DNA of 64,000 nt from Symbiodinium kawagutii (Eukaryota; Sar; Dinophyceae; Suessiales; Symbiodiniaceae), in NCBI GenBank assembly GCA_009767595.1, contig VSDK01006132.1:13031-77030 (forward strand), given 5' to 3'. The translations under genes and the position numbers were made by a program. The notes under the pieces were generated by a model. The model was not told where the DNA came from and made no database searches. It worked only from the letters and a program-made list of their open reading frames with translations. Below are positions 52,177 to 62,739 of this stretch, one piece after another (positions within the stretch are counted from its first letter, which is position 1; every line of letters starts with the position of its first letter).

Positions 52177-52206
52177 GTTATTTTTTTTTTTTTTTTTTTT
52201 TTTTTG
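52177..52206. repeat. Poly-T tract
   Basis: About 29 consecutive T on the + strand followed by GGGGGTGCGAGC. Read on the minus strand it is a long A-run, which could be the tail of a retroposed sequence. No recognisable retrogene lies on the minus strand upstream of it. Confidence 0.9.
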
Positions 52207-52735
52207 GGGGTGCGAGCTCACGAAAAGTCGAACCGAAAACCGAAAACTAGGACAGCCTCACCGCGGGTTTCTTTGCTGGCGGCTTGAAATTTGACCCCTA
52301 CGGCCGGACCATGTCGGAGGCTACGGTGCATGGTGGGCACACCATGGGAGATGGCTGCGAGATGACCACGAAACATTGATGTCAACCCTGGATGAAGCTA
52401 AATTCCCTAGGTTTATAGTGCTTACATGTGGTCAATAAGGATTATAATCAGTGGCTTTTAACGAGATAAAAGCCAACAATGATGTGATAATTCCGTAGGT
52501 TCATTGGGGAGTAGCATCTGAATGGGAAACTGGTTGGTCAAACTTGGGGGGGTTTGTACAGTCCTATTCACTACAATGATTTTCGTTTGGCTGGTCCAAG
52601 GGGACCATGCTTGCATTGTCACGATACGTAGTTGGAAGCATCAGCCTTGTAGAGAACTCTGTGAGATTCCGACAAGGCTGTCATGAATCAACCTTGGGGG
52701 AGGCGAAAGCTTCATCCAGGCATCATTCGCGCCAG

Positions 52736-52848
52736 GTCTTGGCTTCTGGAGGGATCCATGCGCAGGCCAGCTCGGTCAACTCGCTCGGTGGTGCAATGGC
52801 GGCACACGTCATGGCTGAATTCGATGGACTGAAGTGGGTTTCTGAATA
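52736..52848 (+). CDS. Candidate exon, function unknown
   Basis: After CGCGCCAG the frame reads VLASGGIHAQASSVNSLGG then AMAAHVMAEFDGLKWVSE and a stop at 52849. It is Ala-rich and protein-like, with an AG|G entry. The family is not recognised. It lies upstream of the SGNH-like exons and could belong to the same gene. Confidence 0.35.
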
Positions 52849-52861
52849 GCTGGGGACACCC

Positions 52862-52922
52862 TCACAGATGATTTCTACAAAAAATGTATGGTATTTATGT
52901 CCTTTGTAGAAATCATCTGTGA
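52862..52922. other. Perfect 20-bp inverted repeat (hairpin)
   Basis: The arms TCACAGATGATTTCTACAAA (52862-52881) and its exact complement (52903-52922) are separated by a 21-nt A/T-rich loop. The transcript of either strand would fold into a stable hairpin of small-RNA-precursor size. It could also be a young palindromic MITE remnant. It begins 13 bp past the stop of the candidate exon above. Confidence 0.85.
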
Positions 52923-53479
52923 CGTCAACCAAGCATTTTCGATCATTTTCGGGGGTTCCTGTTTTTTTTGGGTGAGAAACGGCATCAGAATGGAGACAGA
53001 TTGTTGGGGAACCGGTCGCAGTCCTGGTCATGGGGTTGTGGGTCCCCTGTAGCTCTGGCTATTCGCATCCCCTCAATGACCAGTTCCTAGTTGAACCAAT
53101 GGGATTGGTTCGCTACTGCCCCCGGTTCATTCTCTTTTTGAGCGACACGCTCAAAACCGTCCATGGCCTCCAGCTGGCAGCTCTGCGCCAATCACTTTCA
53201 ACCACTTTGATATCTCGGGCTCCTCGACACTTTCCACGTCCAGAGGGCCAACCGTCACATCGACCAGTTCATCCGTTCTTCCAGTCTGCGCAAGCCGGCC
53301 TCTACGGCCGGTTCTGGGATGGTTTCGGCAATGCCAGTGAAAACGCCATACTTCATTGTTGGGGGAAAATCTGCTCCTTCACGCACAGCTTGTTCTTTTG
53401 CTGGAACAACCACACAATCACCGACCCAAAACCAAAGATTCCCATAGATTCCTGGCATATCACCATCTCACCATGAATG

Positions 53480-53700
53480 CTCCACCATGGTCAATGGCTA
53501 AGAATGGTTAACTGTTAGCCATGACTCTTACCAACCAGCATGGATGCAGCCATGGTTGACAGTTAACCAATGGCTAACAAAGGTTAACCTTACCAAAACT
53601 GAAACCATGGCTCTAAATGGTTAATAGCATGGTTATCAACGGTTAACCTACCATGACTATCAACGGTTAACCTACCATGAAATTGATGACCACAATTGTC
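53480..53700. repeat. GGTTAACC-type degenerate array
   Basis: Units such as ATGGTTAACTGTTAGCCATG, AACGGTTAACCTACCATGA (two tandem copies near 53637-53680) and GGCTAACAAAGGTTAACC. The motif is the palindromic variant of the TGGTTA repeats found elsewhere. Confidence 0.7.
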
Positions 53701-54080
53701 AACCTTACCAACCTGCCGTGGATTCCTGAGATAACAACCACGGCAGGTTTCCGTGTGTGGGCACAGTGGCTGCACCACTCGTGAGATGCTGGATGCCGCA
53801 GAAACCGAGCCTTGGCTGTACTTGGCAGGGTCCAGCCTTGATCCTATCTCTTTGGGGAGCTGGATGAGAGCAGCAAAGTGCCGCCGGGAGCTGAACGGAT
53901 GCGATGCTAAGAAGACACGAGCCACGGCTCAGTGTCTAAAATGTAGAACTCAATGAAATTGTCAATGAAATTGACCATTGTGCACAAGAGAACAAGACGA
54001 GTCACTTTTGTTATGTAGTTGGTTGCTTCGTAATGTGATTTGATCGAAGGGTTGACCTTCGTGTTGTACAAGAGGGTGCT
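53701..54080. other. No recognised gene
   Basis: A + frame at 53753-53956 (REMLDAAETEPWLYLAGS) is protein-like but antisense to an equally long frame and has no domain. I leave it unassigned. Confidence 0.3.
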
Positions 54081-54082
54081 TC

Positions 54083-54170
54083 ATTCGCTGGTGGTTGGGC
54101 AGGAGCGATTTGGAGCGAGGGGTATCCTTATAACCCTTCAACGGGGAGCTACGGAACTACCAGAAGTGGC
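54083..54170 (+). repeat. Short repeat family 2 copy
   Basis: Reads CGCTGGTGGTTGGGCAGGAG, CGATTTGGAGCGAG, GGGTATCCTTATAACCC, CAACGGGGAGCTACGG, AACTACCAGAAGTGGC. The block order is the same as in the copies at 28915 and 61932. Confidence 0.65.
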
Positions 54171-54479
54171 GGAAGGGACAATGGTCGAAAACCAGCAGCT
54201 ATTGTCATGTCAGCAGGTTTCCTGTGAAATTGTTCACCATTGTCTGAAAATCTCCTTGCACAGGAAACCTAGCATGGTCATTCAGAATGGTAGAAAACTT
54301 TCAGCTACTGGAAGTTGCTGCTGCTCCTGGAGGGTTCCCCCCCCGGAGTTCCCAGTAGACTTAGGACCTGGCAGATGTGGTGGGTTGCACAGGACACGGG
54401 TACCGGTCACTGTTCGCTGCCGGTGTTCCCACCTGTTGGGGGCCGAACTTTTTTCCGGGATTTTCCGGGTGTATCTAAG

Positions 54480-54530
54480 TGGCTGTTTATCTACCTACCT
54501 ATCTACCTAGCTCTCTATCTACCTTTCTTT
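54480..54530. repeat. TACC/TATC microsatellite, degraded
   Basis: CTACCTACCTATCTACC and a second similar run. This is the complement of the GATA/GGTA type at 5779. Confidence 0.8.
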
Positions 54531-55324
54531 CAGTCGGTCTGCCTGTGCCTCCCACCTAACCTGCATCCCTCACTGTCATGCATTCCGAACTCCGAAAGGA
54601 CAAGATATTCGCATTTGGGTCCAGTTGCGCAATCGCAGGAAATGGCCTTTGTAAGATCTTGGCGGAGCAGAATTTTGTGGCTTTGGCATCAGATCTCCAT
54701 GGTGCATCACCGCGCGTCTGTGTCGTCTCAGAGTGCCGAATGTTGTGCTCCATCCGGTAACCCTGCTTGTAGGGTTTATAATGTGATTTTCTCAGGTAGT
54801 ACTGTTTATGAGGTTTGTAAGGGTTGTATTGTTTATAACATAGGGGACCATGGGTATAATTAGCTTATCATACATCCCGTATATCATGGGTATAGGGTTT
54901 ATAGGGGTTGTATTGTTTATATGCTACCTTACAAGGTGATTTACCATGCTTGCAGGGCTCTAATACATCCCTTATACCCTGGTTATAAGGTGATTAGTCA
55001 TGGCTTTACCAGCTTCCTTCCAATGCGATTTACTCCACAGGTATATCCACGGCTAAATCCCGGTTAGCACCTTTGGTTTCATCAGGATATATCCGATATA
55101 GCATGTTTCTTCAATTTGTACATCCATGGGTGGTGTACTGCTAGCCCACACAAGCTTGTTGGCTGGCAATGCTGTTCGGACCACTGGACCGCCCGAATGT
55201 TGGAGAGTGTATATCCATGGCATTTTTCAATTTAATCCATGATATACATATGTGATTTCATGTGTATACCCATACAACTTTAGATTGTTTAGTTCCTTCC
55301 GGCAACCCCCTGGAAGCCCTGGAA

Positions 55325-55441
55325 AAAAAATATCCACTGTTATATCCACGCCACTTCCCCCTGAAAACAGAGGACTTGGTGATCATCATGTCCGGCACCA
55401 ACGACATGGGGAAAGGCACCCATTCGGACACCATTGTGGAG
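55325..55441 (+). CDS. SGNH/GDSL hydrolase-like exon with the GTND block
   Basis: The frame reads YPRHFPLKTEDLVIIMSG then TNDMGKGTHSDTIVE. DLVIIMSGTND is block III of SGNH hydrolases, in which the Asn contributes to the oxyanion hole. The exon ends GTGGAG|GCGCC (GC donor). The 5' edge could be at AAACAG|AGGAC (55371) or further up. The nucleophile block (GDS) was not found upstream. Such enzymes cleave esters of lipids or sugars; the substrate is unknown. Confidence 0.6.
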
Positions 55442-55565
55442 GCGCCACAGGGTGGGTGGTCCCGTGGTGGTGATGGTTCCGATGATCAGCGAAGGGCGAT
55501 TGGTGAAGTGTAAGAGCTAACAACTTACACTAACGCTAGGAAATATTTCATGGTTATTGATGATA

Positions 55566-55618
<53 letters not shown>
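55566..55618. repeat. GAT trinucleotide run
   Basis: Seventeen GAT units in the intron after the GTND exon. Confidence 0.97.
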
Positions 55619-55620
<2 letters not shown>

Positions 55621-55789
55621 GGTGGGCAAGTAGCTGGGTTCATCAGAGCCTTGTAGTCATAAACCGGCTTCGATTGCAGAGTTTTTCCTGAGCAGATTCT
55701 TGGGCGGGCCTCTTATTGTCCCATGACCTGGCTATCATTGACCCTATGGCCTTAAAATTAGCCACTACATACACATATATACACATTAA

Positions 55790-56600
55790 CTGAACACCAA
55801 TTAATCACTATTTGTAGCCATTAATTATCAACCATTAGTACCTTCCGCACTGCTGGCCAGTCCGGTTGAGATTTCGGCCGGCTGGAAGTATTTGAGAAAA
55901 TGGGCGAAAGGGATTGGCCAATGGCTATTGGCCGTCCTTGACCATGCCGATTATTATTGGTGCTCAATCCCGAAAGTGTTGCTTCCAAGAATCCCGCATT
56001 TCACTATTGGCACTAGCCATGCCCAACCACTATTAACTATTCTTGACATGACAAACCATTACCGCTGCCTATCAACCACGCATGATGTCCACCGTTGGCA
56101 ATGAAGACAAATCTTTGCTATCCATGAGCTATCAGCTTGAACATTAGCAGCTTTCGTTGCACATGATCAACATCAACAATGTGGTTGGGGGCCCACTTTG
56201 TACCAGCTGTGATCTACCATGAGTCATCACCAGCTATCATGAACCATTTGTAATCCATCATCATGAATCATCATTGATCATTATTCATCATCATGAATAC
56301 TTGTCAAGCATGAGCGCGCCATGAAGCAGCTTGTTGACCCCTTACCAGCCATCAACCATCAATCAACCCTTCAAAAAACCATGATCAGGAACGAGCAGCC
56401 ATTCACCAGCTTAACCAGCTTATTCATTATTTTATTCACCATCTTGTTCACCCTTGATAGATTGTTCAGGTTGTTCATTCTTAGAAGCCAGCTTATTCAT
56501 CATCTTGGTAGGCAACCATTAATCTAGAACCAGCTAACTTACTTAACCCCTAGTAACTCTTAGCAACAAGTTAACCATCATCTTAGTTAACCCTTAGTAG
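55790..56600. repeat. AACCATTA/ATCATGAATC degenerate arrays
   Basis: Two zones: 55790-55840 and 56210-56600, built from ACCATTA, ATCATGAATCATCATT and CCAGCTTATTCATCATC. They fill the presumed intron between SGNH-like exons. Confidence 0.65.
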
Positions 56601-57028
56601 CCAGCTATTCTTCCCTTGATCTTTTTCGCATCAACTTGGCCATCCTGGTCCAGGACCTCAGCCAGTTGCATGCCATTTGCCATCGTCAAGGAGCCCCGAC
56701 CGGCACGGGTTGGTGCCGGGTGTAACGACATGTAGCTGGCTGGGAATGGTCATGTAGCCAACTAGTAGGGGTGTGATATGGTGGAGCATGACCAAGAACA
56801 ATGAGGTTATTAGTAGGTGACTGATAAGTATTTCTAATCTTGAACTTAGTAATGACCAAGAGATCATCTAGCTATATTGGATAATGATAGTCAACGGTAG
56901 AATCAGATGTTGATAAGCCCCTAGATGTTTTTAGTGGTTGCTTGTACACGCTGGCATTCCTAGATGACCCAAGCAGCACACAGAAATTTACCAACGGATA
57001 GACCAACTAAACTATACATGTCCATTTC

Positions 57029-57124
57029 GGTGTTCCTGAAAGTAGGGCACCCCTAAAATCCTCTTTCATTTATAGTAATACACCATGCGCTTTTGCGATG
57101 CCTATTTTTTGAGAACCCCCATAT
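57029..57124 (+). mobile_element. MITE-like family 1 copy
   Basis: The left end is GGTGTTCCTGAAAGTAGGGC then ACCCC. The right end on the minus strand is ATGGGGGTTCTCAAAAAATA then GGC, an imperfect inverted repeat of about 22 bp. The core contains TTTATAGTAATACACCA. About 95 bp long. Confidence 0.6.
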
Positions 57125-57228
57125 TGCAGTTGTGTAACCATTGTTGTTGGTGATTATATTCTAAAATCAACCATTAAAAACCACTAGCCAACTATTGTTG
57201 GCTGAGTGCCAGCTGATGGTTGGGGCCA

Positions 57229-57289
57229 GGTGTGGCAACCTTGGCCTTGGCGCCGCCAGCAGCTCCTAGATATGACTTTGCACAGGAGG
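57229..57289 (+). CDS. SGNH hydrolase-like middle exon
   Basis: After TGGGGCCAG the frame reads GVATLALAPPAAPRYDFAQE. It resembles the strand after block III in SGNH enzymes, where a GvpTVaLtiPP-like segment follows. It lies between the GTND and Asp-His exons in the right order. Boundaries are inferred. Confidence 0.45.
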
Positions 57290-57540
57290 GGAGGGCGAGG
57301 GTGGTGATTGGCTCCGAGGGGTTGAACGTTGTTGACGTCAAGTCGCCCTAGGGGCCCAGCCCTAGCGGCCTTTAGCACCATGATAAGCATGACACGTATG
57401 CAAAACAAGCGTGACATGTATCGAAGATTGCGAACTTCCGGGTGCAACACCAGGTATTCCCAGACAGTCGTGGCACCAAGTCGCTCTGATTGGACGAGTC
57501 ATGGCGGGCTTTGAACGCACCATAACAGCAAGCCATTTGG

Positions 57541-57605
57541 AGGTTTCTCAAAAAAAGGAGTATCATCCTTTGCATCAATCACTTGTAGTGACAAGCCATC
57601 CATTA
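57541..57605 (+). mobile_element. MITE-like family 1, partial copy
   Basis: Begins GGTTTCTCAAAAAAAGGAGT and has the core CTTGTAGTGACAAGCCA; the right terminus is not seen. It lies 75 bp from another copy. Confidence 0.5.
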
Positions 57606-57678
57606 TAGCTGGCATATCATCCCTTTTGTCGGTCATGATCCCCTTGTTAATACCCGTTGTTGACCGCAATGAAAAACG

Positions 57679-57780
57679 TGGTGGTTTCTCAAAACAGGAT
57701 ACCCCCAAATCATCCAGTATCAACCATTTTTGGAAATAAACCAGCTATGTTTGGGGTCCCCTCCTCAAAGGAACAGCCAT
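57679..57780 (+). mobile_element. MITE-like family 1 copy
   Basis: The left end is TGGTTTCTCAAAACAGGATA then CCCCCAAA. The right end on the minus strand is GGCTGTTCCTTTGAGGAGGG then GACCCCAAA. The core contains ATCATCCAGTATC and GGAAATAAACCA. About 100 bp long. Confidence 0.6.
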
Positions 57781-58905
57781 ATAGTAGACCACTACAGTCT
57801 GTATGGTTTTCCATTATGCTCCGCTATAGAATCGTATGAATCCCTATAAGCCCCTTTCAAACCATGAGTTTTCCCTCTCAACCTGCAAATTCCCGAGAGC
57901 CCCCACCACTTCCACCATCCCCATGGAGGTGGTACATCCATAGCTACTGACAGGGCTCCCAGCCATCCCCACCTGAGTTGTGCGGCTGCACAGCTCTTCT
58001 CGGCAGGAGATGCAACGTCAATACATTCACAACCAGTGACCCGGCAGCACCACGGACCCCAGCCATCCCGAAGTTACCCCAACCATCCCGGAGTTCTGAG
58101 GTCTCTTGGGTGGGGGAACCCATGGAAACCTAGGGAAGCCTAGGGAAACCAATGGAAACCGAGGGAAATTTGATGGACACCTATGGAAACCAGATATTTT
58201 TGTTCGGGCGCACTACTATTGGCTACGATTTTTGTCAGTTCACCACTTCACCACTTCATTGATGCAGAAGTGTCAACCTTTCTTCAGATCAATCATGATC
58301 AATGATCAATGGTGGTTTCTGTGGGGGTTGCATCCATCGAACGTTCACGGCACATGTGGTGCGCTGATGCCGAGAGGATTCACCAAATTCAGCCATGAAC
58401 CACCTTGCTACCTGGTGAATCACCCAACCTCACCAGCTATTTAAACATCTATTTACAAGCGATACCAGTGAGCCGACACCAATCTCACCAGCTATTTGCA
58501 AGCTTCAGGTGGTAGCTTATTGCCAGCTGAATCTTCCACATAGCCTCCTCTCAGGCTCTGCGCCGTGGCCAGTGCCAGTCCATACCTCTTGGGCTGCATC
58601 GACCCGGCAGAATCTTTGAGAAGCGGCGGAGTGGGATCTGGGGCTCTAGAGCTCCGCAGGGGGTTGGAGATGCCTCTGGAAAGCCATGGAGTTTTGTGGG
58701 TCAGCCATCAAGTTTCTTGGTGATCAACCATGTCATCATTTGCTGGCTTCTTGGTGTCGTCATTTTCTCGGCTCACGGTTTTCAGCGGAAGGGCTCAGAG
58801 GGTGAAGCTTCAGGATTTACGGGTGTGCCAAGCCATGGTGGTACCAGTCAACCATTGGTTTCCATTCCCAAGATGGCCATTAGCTTGGGTGGGGCCCAGG
58901 TTTCC

Positions 58906-58994
58906 TAATGTTGGTTTCTGATTAGTATCTACCTGTTGGTTTCATCTATTTTCATTACTTTAGGGGGGGTTACACTAATCAGAAACCAACATTA
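58906..58994. other. Perfect 21-bp inverted repeat (hairpin)
   Basis: The arm TAATGTTGGTTTCTGATTAG plus T (58906-58926) is exactly complementary to 58974-58994, with a 47-nt loop containing a second GTTGGTTTCAT. The sequence just outside the arms (AAGATGGCCATTAGCTTGGGTGGG and AAAATGACCATCAGATTTGGTGGG) is a diverged direct repeat. The structure therefore looks like a duplication followed by inversion, or a small palindromic element. Confidence 0.85.
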
Positions 58995-59110
58995 CTAAAA
59001 TGACCATCAGATTTGGTGGGTCATAACGCTCACCCCATGACACATCTCGGGTTTGAGCTGCCCCGCGGCCGCCTTGTTCGGGGCACCATGGGGTTGGGCG
59101 CCTCCCCAAG

Positions 59111-59182
59111 GAGCTGATCCCTGCGTCAGATGTCCAGTTCTGGGAGAGCGACGGGTTGCACTTCGCACCAAGGGGTTCGCAG
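59111..59182 (+). CDS. SGNH hydrolase-like exon with the Asp-His block
   Basis: After CCCCAAG the 24-codon frame reads ELIPASDVQFWESDGLHF then APRGSQ and meets CAG|GTCAGC. SDGLHFAPRGSQ is block V (DxxH) of SGNH hydrolases, providing the catalytic Asp and His. Together with the GTND exon at 55.3 kb this makes a split SGNH gene with introns of 1.8-2 kb likely. Confidence 0.65.
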
Positions 59183-59229
59183 GTCAGCGGCAGATGGCCG
59201 TCTCCGCCATGTTGGTACGAAGAAATCTG

Positions 59230-59339
59230 TGGTTCCCTGGGGGGACACCCCAGTTGTCATCCTTTGTTCACGATGTGTAGTAATAGTAATAAACCAACAG
59301 GTTTTTTGGGGGAGTCCAATTTTTTCAGGAACTCCCATG
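59230..59339 (+). mobile_element. MITE-like family 1 copy
   Basis: The left end is TGGTTCCCTGGGGGGACACCC. The right end on the minus strand is ATGGGAGTTCCTGAAAAAAT then TGGACTCCCCC. The core contains GATGTGTAGTAATAGTAATAAACCA in two overlapping parts. It lies 48 bp after the SGNH block V exon, inside its presumed intron or 3' region. Confidence 0.6.
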
Positions 59340-59639
59340 TGAGTTGGTACCAACTGATCATCCGACAAAATGGTTGGTTACTTGCGTCCGAAGCGGTGGT
59401 TGCTTTTGGAAACCAGAAGATTTGTGGAGCTGAAACCTTGAGGTACTTGGTTTCCAACTGGCCGCTGCAGGGAGGATGTTTATCCGTAATGATCGAAGCA
59501 AGAATGGTCCAGATCACAATCACCATCTGCTCCCTAACTTTGAGTTGAAGGACCCTTGCAAAAGTCATTCTTGGCCACGTTGACCAAGACATCACCAAGA
59601 TTGCTGACCTGTTTCTGTTCATGACCAACCACTACCAAG

Positions 59640-60140
59640 CAGTATATACTACAAATCACCATGGTTCATCATCAACCCATCAAGACACCATGAACCAGTC
59701 ATGAACCAATGATTGACGAATGATTGACCAATCCTTATACAATCATCATTAAGGCATGACCCACCAGTCATTGACCAATGACTACCCAATGATTAAGCAA
59801 TGATTGAGCAATCATTAGCCAATCATTAGTCAGTCATGAACCCATGATCAACCAATCGCGAACGAACGACTCTGCAATCGCCAGTGGTCAACCAATGCTG
59901 ACAGAATCATTGAACCCATGACGAACCAATGATCAACCAATGATGAGGAAATCATGGAACCCATCATGCACAAACGACTACTTGGATGTGCACCCCACTT
60001 AGTAAGTGGTCACAACCCATGGTTTCTAAGGGTTATAAGCGACCTTATAGGGCTTATAACAATGGTCATGACCCCAGCTGCACATCCAAGTAGCCAGTCA
60101 TTAACCAATGATTACTAGTCCCAACCAACGGCAACCATTA
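59640..60140. repeat. AACCAATGA degenerate array
   Basis: Units AACCAATGATTGACG, CAATCATTAGCC, CATGAACCAATG and relatives, with 60-bp-scale partial higher order (ACCCATGATCAACCAATC / ACCCATGACGAACCAATG). Two nearly complementary phrases, CTACTTGGATGTGCA (59970) and GCACATCCAAGTAGC (60080), bracket a short inner segment. Confidence 0.7.
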
Positions 60141-60149
60141 CTCAATCAC

Positions 60150-61090
60150 CATGTCGCTGCAGGTGTTGGGGCAAAGCTTGGCCATAATGGTGGCACAGCT
60201 TGCGCAGCCGCACCAGCCATGATGGGGTTCCCGCGGCGTGTGGGTGATCTCTGGCTGACGTTGATAGTGGCTGTTGGGTTCATGGTTTGTTGCTGGTTGA
60301 GTCATTGGCTGGTAAGCGGATGTGAGCGGTTGAGTTAAGTGCTGGCTACGGGTCATGGAATGAGTCGTCGATGATTTGTTGAATGTGGTTATTGGTGGGT
60401 TCGCTACCTTTGATATGATCGGATGGTGAGGATTGATGATTGTTAATGATGGGTGAAGGATGGCTAACGACGGGTTCGTAAAGCTAAGGATGATTATATA
60501 ATGATCTATCCTGGCAATGATGGTGAGAACTTGCGGTAGATGAGGGGCTCCCTAACCAACCGCACCAAAATTTGAATTTAACTCTTTGTGGTGTTTCTGT
60601 CCATGGTCATCTTCAATTTTGTCAAGATTGATGTTCTATGATGGTGAGTTCAGTGCATAGCTAATAGCTCCCCGCTGTATATTTCTTCAACTTAGCATAG
60701 AGAACCCCAAAAGCCCTTGGTTCATTACTAGAGACGTTTAATCTTGGATGATTTGGGAGCACCCCCCAATTTTAAGAGCCCTCCAATGTACAGCCACTGG
60801 ACCTACCAAAGTAATCCAAAGCACAAGGAGGAGCTCTGAGCCAAGCCTGCGCCTGCGCCGTGGATCACCCGACGCTTCTGGTTGTGATTTTTGGGCGGTG
60901 AGCAAGCTCAGGGTCACTGGTGGATTCATCAGTCCTGAAGGCCAGGATTAGCCGGTCATCAGCCATGACTCACCATCACTTGATCATTTTACAATTAACT
61001 ATCATATAACTGACCATGATATGGTTGACCATTATAATCAGCCATTATCAACCCATTCATTAGCCATTCACCAGCCATTTTCGTGTTAAT
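60150..61090. other. No recognisable gene; TGGTTAATG and AACCATTA stretches
   Basis: 60280-60500 is rich in TGGTTG/GATGGTGA units; 60960-61100 in TAACCATTATAATC units. Intervening frames are short and without a domain. Confidence 0.4.
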
Positions 61091-61099
61091 CATCATTTA

Positions 61100-61860
61100 T
61101 CAGTCATCCGTGTGAACCATCGGTAACACTGTGACCTTGGCTGTGAACACGCCATAATTGGAGGCCTCCGCCCCTGTGGTGCTGGCCGAAATGCCGTCGT
61201 TGTTTGTGTTGGCTTTGAGCTGTTTCATGGCCTCATGGTCGACCTTCGTACCACTTGGAGACGTGAGGAATAGAGTAGATCTCCCCAGATCACCAGATTC
61301 GGGGATTCCAAAGAATCCTGTGCCATTCAGTGGACAAATTGCCGACCGGCATGTCGAAATGTGTCCATTGGCATCCAGCAAGACTGCCATTTGCTGGCAA
61401 TACAGGTGTACATACCGCGCTGATGTTTGAACAGGAGCGGCCGGACCACGAATTTTGTTCACCACCCGCCATAGTTCCAAGTGACCGTCGTGAAATCGCT
61501 CGCAAGTCTGGTTGAACCATGGTGGGTCCAGCGGAAGTTTCGGTGACATGGGACGTGTGAGCGGGTGGTGGGCCTCAGCAAAGCAGCCGTGAACATCAAT
61601 GTCCAGCCGGCTTGCATGGCAGCTGGCGGGGAGNNNNNNNNNNNNNNNNNNNNNNNNNNNNNNNNNNNNNNNNGGCAGCTGGCGGGCAGCCAGCAGTAAC
61701 CATACTGGCCAGTGTCCCACCACAAAACGACAGATCTCGTGATTCGTTCGGAGTCAATCGCCGCTAGGTTCGTGTTCGGAGTCGGAATCTTTTGTTGACA
61801 AAAACTGGCGCCCCTAGGACAGCTGTGCCGGAGAGAATTCAGTTGCAGCGATGACATCAA
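61100..61860. other. Unassigned open frames around an assembly gap
   Basis: Minus-strand frame 61100-61723 (KVDHEAMKQLKANTNNDG; FFGIPESGDLGRSTLFL) and + frame 61158-61430 overlap. Both are protein-like and neither has a domain. The minus frame crosses the gap, so its length is unreliable. Confidence 0.3.
61634..61673. other. Assembly gap (40 N) flanked by a direct repeat
   Basis: GGCAGCTGGCGGG stands directly before the gap (from 61619) and again directly after it (61674-61686). The gap therefore interrupts a tandem repeat or is an artefact of duplicated contig ends. Confidence 0.95.
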
Positions 61861-61931
61861 TACCCCAAAGAGGATGTCGAAGAAATCGTGGGATGATCAA
61901 AGGCAAAGGATTAAAGGAACAATCATCATTT

Positions 61932-62025
61932 TCTCGCTGGTGGTTTGGAGAGAGATAAGGAGCCAGGGGTGCCCTGTTGGCCCTTTGAAGGGGTTCCTGG
62001 GAGCTACCAGGAGTGCCCTAACCAA
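61932..62025 (+). repeat. Short repeat family 2 copy
   Basis: Reads TCGCTGGTGGTTTGGAGAGA, GGAGCCAGGGGTGCCC, GGCCCTTTGAAGGGG, GGGAGCTACCAGGAGTGCCC and TAACC. It has the same block order as 28915-29020. Confidence 0.6.
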
Positions 62026-62029
62026 ATAG

Positions 62030-62690
62030 TAGTTTTTCCTTCAGAAAACTCCCGGGATGACGAGTTTCCTTATGTCATTAAGCATCAGCTCAAGGCACAC
62101 TCGAGATTTCTCCACGTGCATTGACCGTCCCACGTTCTGCACAAGTTGCACAGAGCGCCACTTAAATGTAGAACGGTGCGGGCGACCTCGAAATTGCCCT
62201 GGAATTCAGTGTGACTCAGCAGGTCTGCTGGGGTCCAACGCTGGGGTGGATCCCGAGCTTCAAAACGGATCTTTTGTGATAGCTGGACAACATCCTGGCA
62301 CGATGCCATACAAGACCCGTTAGTTTAAATATCGCGTACGGCCATTTTCAGCTGCCAACCAAAACAGGGAGGTTGCAATGAATGGTGTACAACCACGATG
62401 AGTTTCCAGATGTCAAGGAACCTAGATGCTTGGACCGATTGGACATGAAACAGGCGTTCTTGTCGATCGAATTGTAGGGATGCTACATTTGCTCCCACAC
62501 AAACACAAACTTGCACGCAAAGACACGCAGAGTTGGGGTACCTTGTTGGGCGCAAGCCACACAAGCAATCGATCCATTGTGATTTCTGACATTGCTTAGA
62601 ACCCCAAAATCGACCCCAGGAGAAGAATTTTTCTCTTCTCACCTGCTGACTTTCCATTGGATCCCGGGGGACCGACCAGCTCCCCACCCG
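62030..62690. other. No recognisable gene
   Basis: Frames on the two strands overlap (62057-62323 +, 62325-62945 -) and have no motif. Confidence 0.35.
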
Positions 62691-62739
62691 CGCTTGGCTG
62701 CCTGAAGTTCTTCCAGGTCTGAAAGCATGGAACGTGGCC

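Noticed and set aside
52177-52206. Poly-A tail of a minus-strand retrogene
   Set aside because: A 29-base homopolymer is present, but no coding or LINE sequence precedes it on the minus strand, so it is listed only as a tract.
53030-53476. A + strand ORF of 148 codons and an antisense frame with AETIPEPAVEAGLRRLEE
   Set aside because: Both are plausible in composition but neither has a domain, a supported boundary or a neighbour to decide the strand.
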